This document shows positions 6,201-8,086 of a DNA stretch of 8,086 bases, piece after piece. The position numbers were made by a program, and so were the translations under genes. The notes beneath the pieces are model-generated. The model searched no databases and was not told where the DNA came from. It worked only from the letters and a program-made list of their open reading frames with translations. Origin of the DNA: Clostridium sp. CAG:632. Lineage in GTDB: Bacteria; Bacillota; Clostridia; Lachnospirales; Lachnospiraceae. Every line of letters begins with the position of its first letter. Positions within the stretch are counted from its first letter, which is position 1. The stretch is taken from the NCBI GenBank assembly GCA_000431515.1, contig HF991345.1, forward strand, positions 85,544 to 93,629, written 5' to 3'.

Positions 6201-6209
6201 TGATATAAT
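6181..6209 (+). promoter_or_regulatory. Near-consensus housekeeping-type promoter inside the end of the MmgE/PrpD gene
   Basis: TTGTCA (6181-6186), 17 nt, then TATAAT (6204-6209) matches the vegetative promoter consensus at 11 of 12 positions. Unlike the other promoters here it has no palindrome and a good -35. Transcription would begin near 6216, only about 6 nt before the terminator hairpin, so its output would be either a very short RNA or read-through into the ABC transporter genes. Confidence 0.6.
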
Positions 6210-6221
6210 ACCTGACTATAC

Positions 6222-6265
6222 AAAGGCGTGTAGATTTCGCAGGAAATCTGCCCGCCTTTTTCTTT
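6222..6265 (+). terminator. Strong intrinsic terminator (or attenuator)
   Basis: The outer arms AAAGGCG (6222-6228) and CGCCTTT (6253-6259) and the inner arms AGATTTC (6232-6238) and GAAATCT (6243-6249) form a nearly continuous stem. It has one T/C mismatch, a G-C pair, a T-G wobble and a GCAG loop, and runs into TTTTT-C-TTT. It ends the MmgE/PrpD transcript and separates it from the transporter genes. Confidence 0.88.
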
Positions 6266-6269
6266 ATCT

Positions 6270-6290
6270 GAGAAATTCAAGAAATTTCTC
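6270..6290 (+). other. AT-rich hairpin in the leader of the ABC transporter genes
   Basis: GAGAAATT (6270-6277), loop CAAGA, and AATTTCTC (6283-6290) form a perfect 8-bp stem. It has no following T run, so it is not a terminator. It ends 10 nt before the AAGGAGG ribosome binding site at 6301-6307. An alternative register pairs CTGAGA with TCTCAG. Possible roles are RNA stabilisation, processing or a binding site; none is shown. Confidence 0.5.
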
Positions 6291-6313
6291 TCAGTTAGCA
6301 AAGGAGGATTCGT

Positions 6314-7117
6314 ATGGAACTTAATATGGATTGGACAGAAGATAACGCAAGTGCAGACATTGATGTGAATGACGTCAGCGTAATCTTTAAAGGAAATAAA
6401 GGTGAAACGACACAGGCATTAAGTCATGTCAGTGTCAATATTAAAAAAGGAGAATTCATATCGCTTCTGGGACCTTCCGGTTGTGGTAAAACGACCCTGC
6501 TGCGGTGTATTGCAGATCTGCAGAAGCCGACAGAGGGAACCGTTATGATCGGCGATTCCACCCCGGAGGAGATGCGGAAGAACCGACAGTACGGTATGGT
6601 GTTCCAGAATCCGGTTCTGTACGACTGGAGAACAGTACAGCGGAATGTCATGCTTCCACTGGAGATCATGCATGTGCCGAGGCCGAAGCGGTTTGAGAAG
6701 GCAGAGAAGATGCTGGATCTGGTTGGTTTAAGTGAGTATATGGATCATTATCCATTCCAGTTATCCGGTGGTATGCAGCAGAGAGTCGGAATCGCCAGAG
6801 CATTGGCCATGAATCCGAAGATCCTGCTGATGGATGAGCCGTTCTCCGCGCTGGATGAGTTTACCAGAGAGAAATTAAACGAGGATCTGTTAAAAATCTG
6901 GAGAAAGACGAACAAGACAGTTGTATTCGTAACACATAACATTGCTGAGTCCGTATTCCTGTCAGACCGGGTTGTGGTACTTTCTCCACATCCGGGAAGA
7001 GTATCCGCTATCGTGGATATCGACCTTCCGAGACCAAGAACGAAGGAGATGCGGGATCTTCCGGAATTTAATGATTATGTAGTTAAGATTCGAAACAGCT
7101 TCGAAGGGATAGAATAG
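6314..7117 (+). CDS. ABC importer ATPase, SsuB/TauB/ThiZ type
   Basis: The 267-residue nucleotide-binding subunit powers an importer by ATP hydrolysis on the inner membrane face. It has Walker A GPSGCGKT (53-60), Q-loop Gln98 (VFQNP), signature LSGGMQQ (150-156), Walker B ILLMDE (170-175), D-loop SALD (178-181) and switch His208 (VTHN). YDWRTVQRNVMLPLE after the Q-loop matches the LPWRTVxxNV stretch typical of the nitrate/sulfonate/taurine and hydroxymethylpyrimidine-type ATPases. AAGGAGG at 6301-6307 is 6 nt before ATG 6314. It is followed closely by two permease genes. Its location beside ring-cleaving enzymes suggests import of their substrate, but the cargo is set by a binding protein outside the window. 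Confidence 0.94.
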   Translation: MELNMDWTEDNASADIDVNDVSVIFKGNKGETTQALSHVSVNIKKGEFISLLGPSGCGKTTLLRCIADLQKPTEGTVMIGDSTPEEMRKNRQYGMVFQNPVLYDWRTVQRNVMLPLEIMHVPRPKRFEKAEKMLDLVGLSEYMDHYPFQLSGGMQQRVGIARALAMNPKILLMDEPFSALDEFTREKLNEDLLKIWRKTNKTVVFVTHNIAESVFLSDRVVVLSPHPGRVSAIVDIDLPRPRTKEMRDLPEFNDYVVKIRNSFEGIE

Positions 7118-7128
7118 GAGGGATTACC

Positions 7129-7929
7129 ATGGAGAAAAAACCGGTAAACCGTAAAATCGTAATAGCGGTCTGGGTCATTGGGGTATTCCTCGTATGGGAA
7201 TTTGCGGCATTTGCGATCCGGCATATTCTTCCGATTGATACACCGGATACCAAGCTTCCGTATTTTCATGGAGTTGTGATCACATTCTTTCAGAACTTTA
7301 TGGATCTGGCAGCTTCCTCATGGGTGACATTTATTAATGCCGGACGTGGATTCCTGATCGGAACGGCAATCGGCTGTGTGATCGCATTCCTGATGAGCTG
7401 GTCAAAGGCAATCGAAAAAATCGCATTCCCATATCTGATCACCTTTCAGATGATTCCGGTACTGGGACTGGCACCAATCGTATATAAGCTGGTCGGTGGC
7501 GGTGACGAGGCGAAGGTTGCAATCTCAGCGTTGATCTCATTCTTCCCGGTAGCCGTAAACCTGTTGGATGGCTTTCACAGTGTGGATGTCCAGCGAAGAG
7601 AGCTTTTATACTCGTACGCAACAAAGAAACCGATCACATACTTAAAGCTGATGATACCGTCGGCATTGCCGCAGCTGTTTACAGGTATGAAGATCGCAGC
7701 ACCGCGAACCATTACCGCAGCGATCCTGATCGAGATGAGGGGTTCGACCGCAGGTATCGGAGTAAAGATCTTATACGCACTGTACTATAATGGTGCAGGC
7801 TCTCTGTTATTCTGGTCCTGCATTCTGGCAGCCGCCATTCTGGGTATGTTAAGTTCCGTTGTCGTTTCTCTGGTGGAACGGATCGTGATCCCATGGGAAA
7901 AGGCAATGTTAAAGAAAGGAGAGGCATGA
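7129..7929 (+). CDS. ABC importer permease, SsuC/TauC/ThiX type
   Basis: This 266-residue inner-membrane protein has about six membrane segments (roughly 10-31, 72-90, 99-121, 128-148, 185-205 and 224-250). The cytoplasmic coupling region LLYSYATKKPITYLKLMIPSAL corresponds to the EAA loop of binding-protein-dependent permeases, here lacking the usual EAA-G residues but keeping the IPxALP end. LPQLFTGMKIA and IEMRGSTAGIG fit the SsuC-like LPYIFxGLRIA and AEMxxxxxGLG motifs. The ribosome site AGGAGG (7116-7121) overlaps the stop codon of the ATPase gene, so the two are translationally linked. It forms a channel with the next permease. Confidence 0.9.
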   Translation: MEKKPVNRKIVIAVWVIGVFLVWEFAAFAIRHILPIDTPDTKLPYFHGVVITFFQNFMDLAASSWVTFINAGRGFLIGTAIGCVIAFLMSWSKAIEKIAFPYLITFQMIPVLGLAPIVYKLVGGGDEAKVAISALISFFPVAVNLLDGFHSVDVQRRELLYSYATKKPITYLKLMIPSALPQLFTGMKIAAPRTITAAILIEMRGSTAGIGVKILYALYYNGAGSLLFWSCILAAAILGMLSSVVVSLVERIVIPWEKAMLKKGEA

Positions 7930-7930
7930 T

Positions 7931-8086
7931 ATGAATAAAAGCAGTTGGATTGATAAAAAAGGGTTTCGTATTGCAGCTCCTATTGTATTCGGTATTTTAT
8001 TTGTTCTGTTCTGGCAGTTTGGAGGATTGCACTGGCTGGGGGGTTTTAGAGCCTATGATTTTCCGTTGCCGACACAGATTATAGAT
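7931..8086 (+). CDS. Second ABC importer permease (3' end outside window)
   Basis: Only the first 52 residues are present, open to the right edge. They show a short charged N-terminus, one hydrophobic segment (about 13-33) and FPLPTQII (44-51), matching the LPSPxxV stretch that follows the first helix in SsuC-type permeases. The start lies 1 nt after the stop of the previous permease, with AGGAGAGG (7917-7924) as ribosome site. The transporter thus seems to have two different permease subunits, a heterodimeric channel. A substrate-binding protein gene would be expected further right. Confidence 0.8.
   Translation, partial: MNKSSWIDKKGFRIAAPIVFGILFVLFWQFGGLHWLGGFRAYDFPLPTQIID

Overview
The window looks like a chromosomal catabolic locus of a Gram-positive anaerobe of the class Clostridia, plausibly Lachnospiraceae. 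This rests on strong AGGAGG-type ribosome binding sites before nearly every gene, moderate GC content with frequent CCG and CGG codons, intrinsic terminators, and an oxygen-independent iron-sulfur reductase of the PreA type. The genus cannot be fixed from the sequence. No RNA genes, insertion sequences, CRISPR arrays or attachment sites were seen.

Layout. A D-2-hydroxyacid dehydrogenase gene (minus strand, cut by the left edge) diverges from a plus-strand run. That run encodes a PreA-like dihydropyrimidine or dihydroorotate dehydrogenase (804-2003), a cyclic amidohydrolase of the dihydroorotase/allantoinase group (2083-3462) and an M20 N-carbamoyl amino acid amidohydrolase (3525-4739). A MmgE/PrpD-family enzyme (4818-6200) follows with its own promoter. 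After a terminator comes an ABC importer of the SsuBC/TauBC/ThiXZ type: ATPase (6314-7117), permease (7129-7929) and a second permease (7931 to the right edge). The substrate-binding protein is not in the window.

How the genes may work together. Reductase, ring hydrolase and carbamoylase form the classic three-step reductive opening of a pyrimidine-like ring: reduce the C=C bond, open the ring to an N-carbamoyl amino acid, then release CO2, ammonia and the amino acid. Uracil or thymine is the default substrate. Two features point to something else, possibly an acidic ureide such as orotate: the ring hydrolase has a dihydroorotase-like HxHxR motif, and the reductase departs from the known uracil pocket. 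The MmgE/PrpD enzyme and the hydroxyacid dehydrogenase are not part of the textbook pathway and may process the carbon skeleton.

Regulation. The clearest unannotated signal is a shared promoter design. A perfect 20-bp palindrome lies in the divergent intergenic region, and a degenerate copy precedes the MmgE/PrpD gene. In all three promoters TGTCCTTT lies exactly 20 nt upstream of a good -10 hexamer, which places the palindrome centre near -41.5. This suggests one regulator controls the dehydrogenase, the three-gene catabolic run and the MmgE/PrpD gene together. The transporter genes instead have a near-consensus promoter immediately followed by a strong terminator hairpin, which could be an attenuator.
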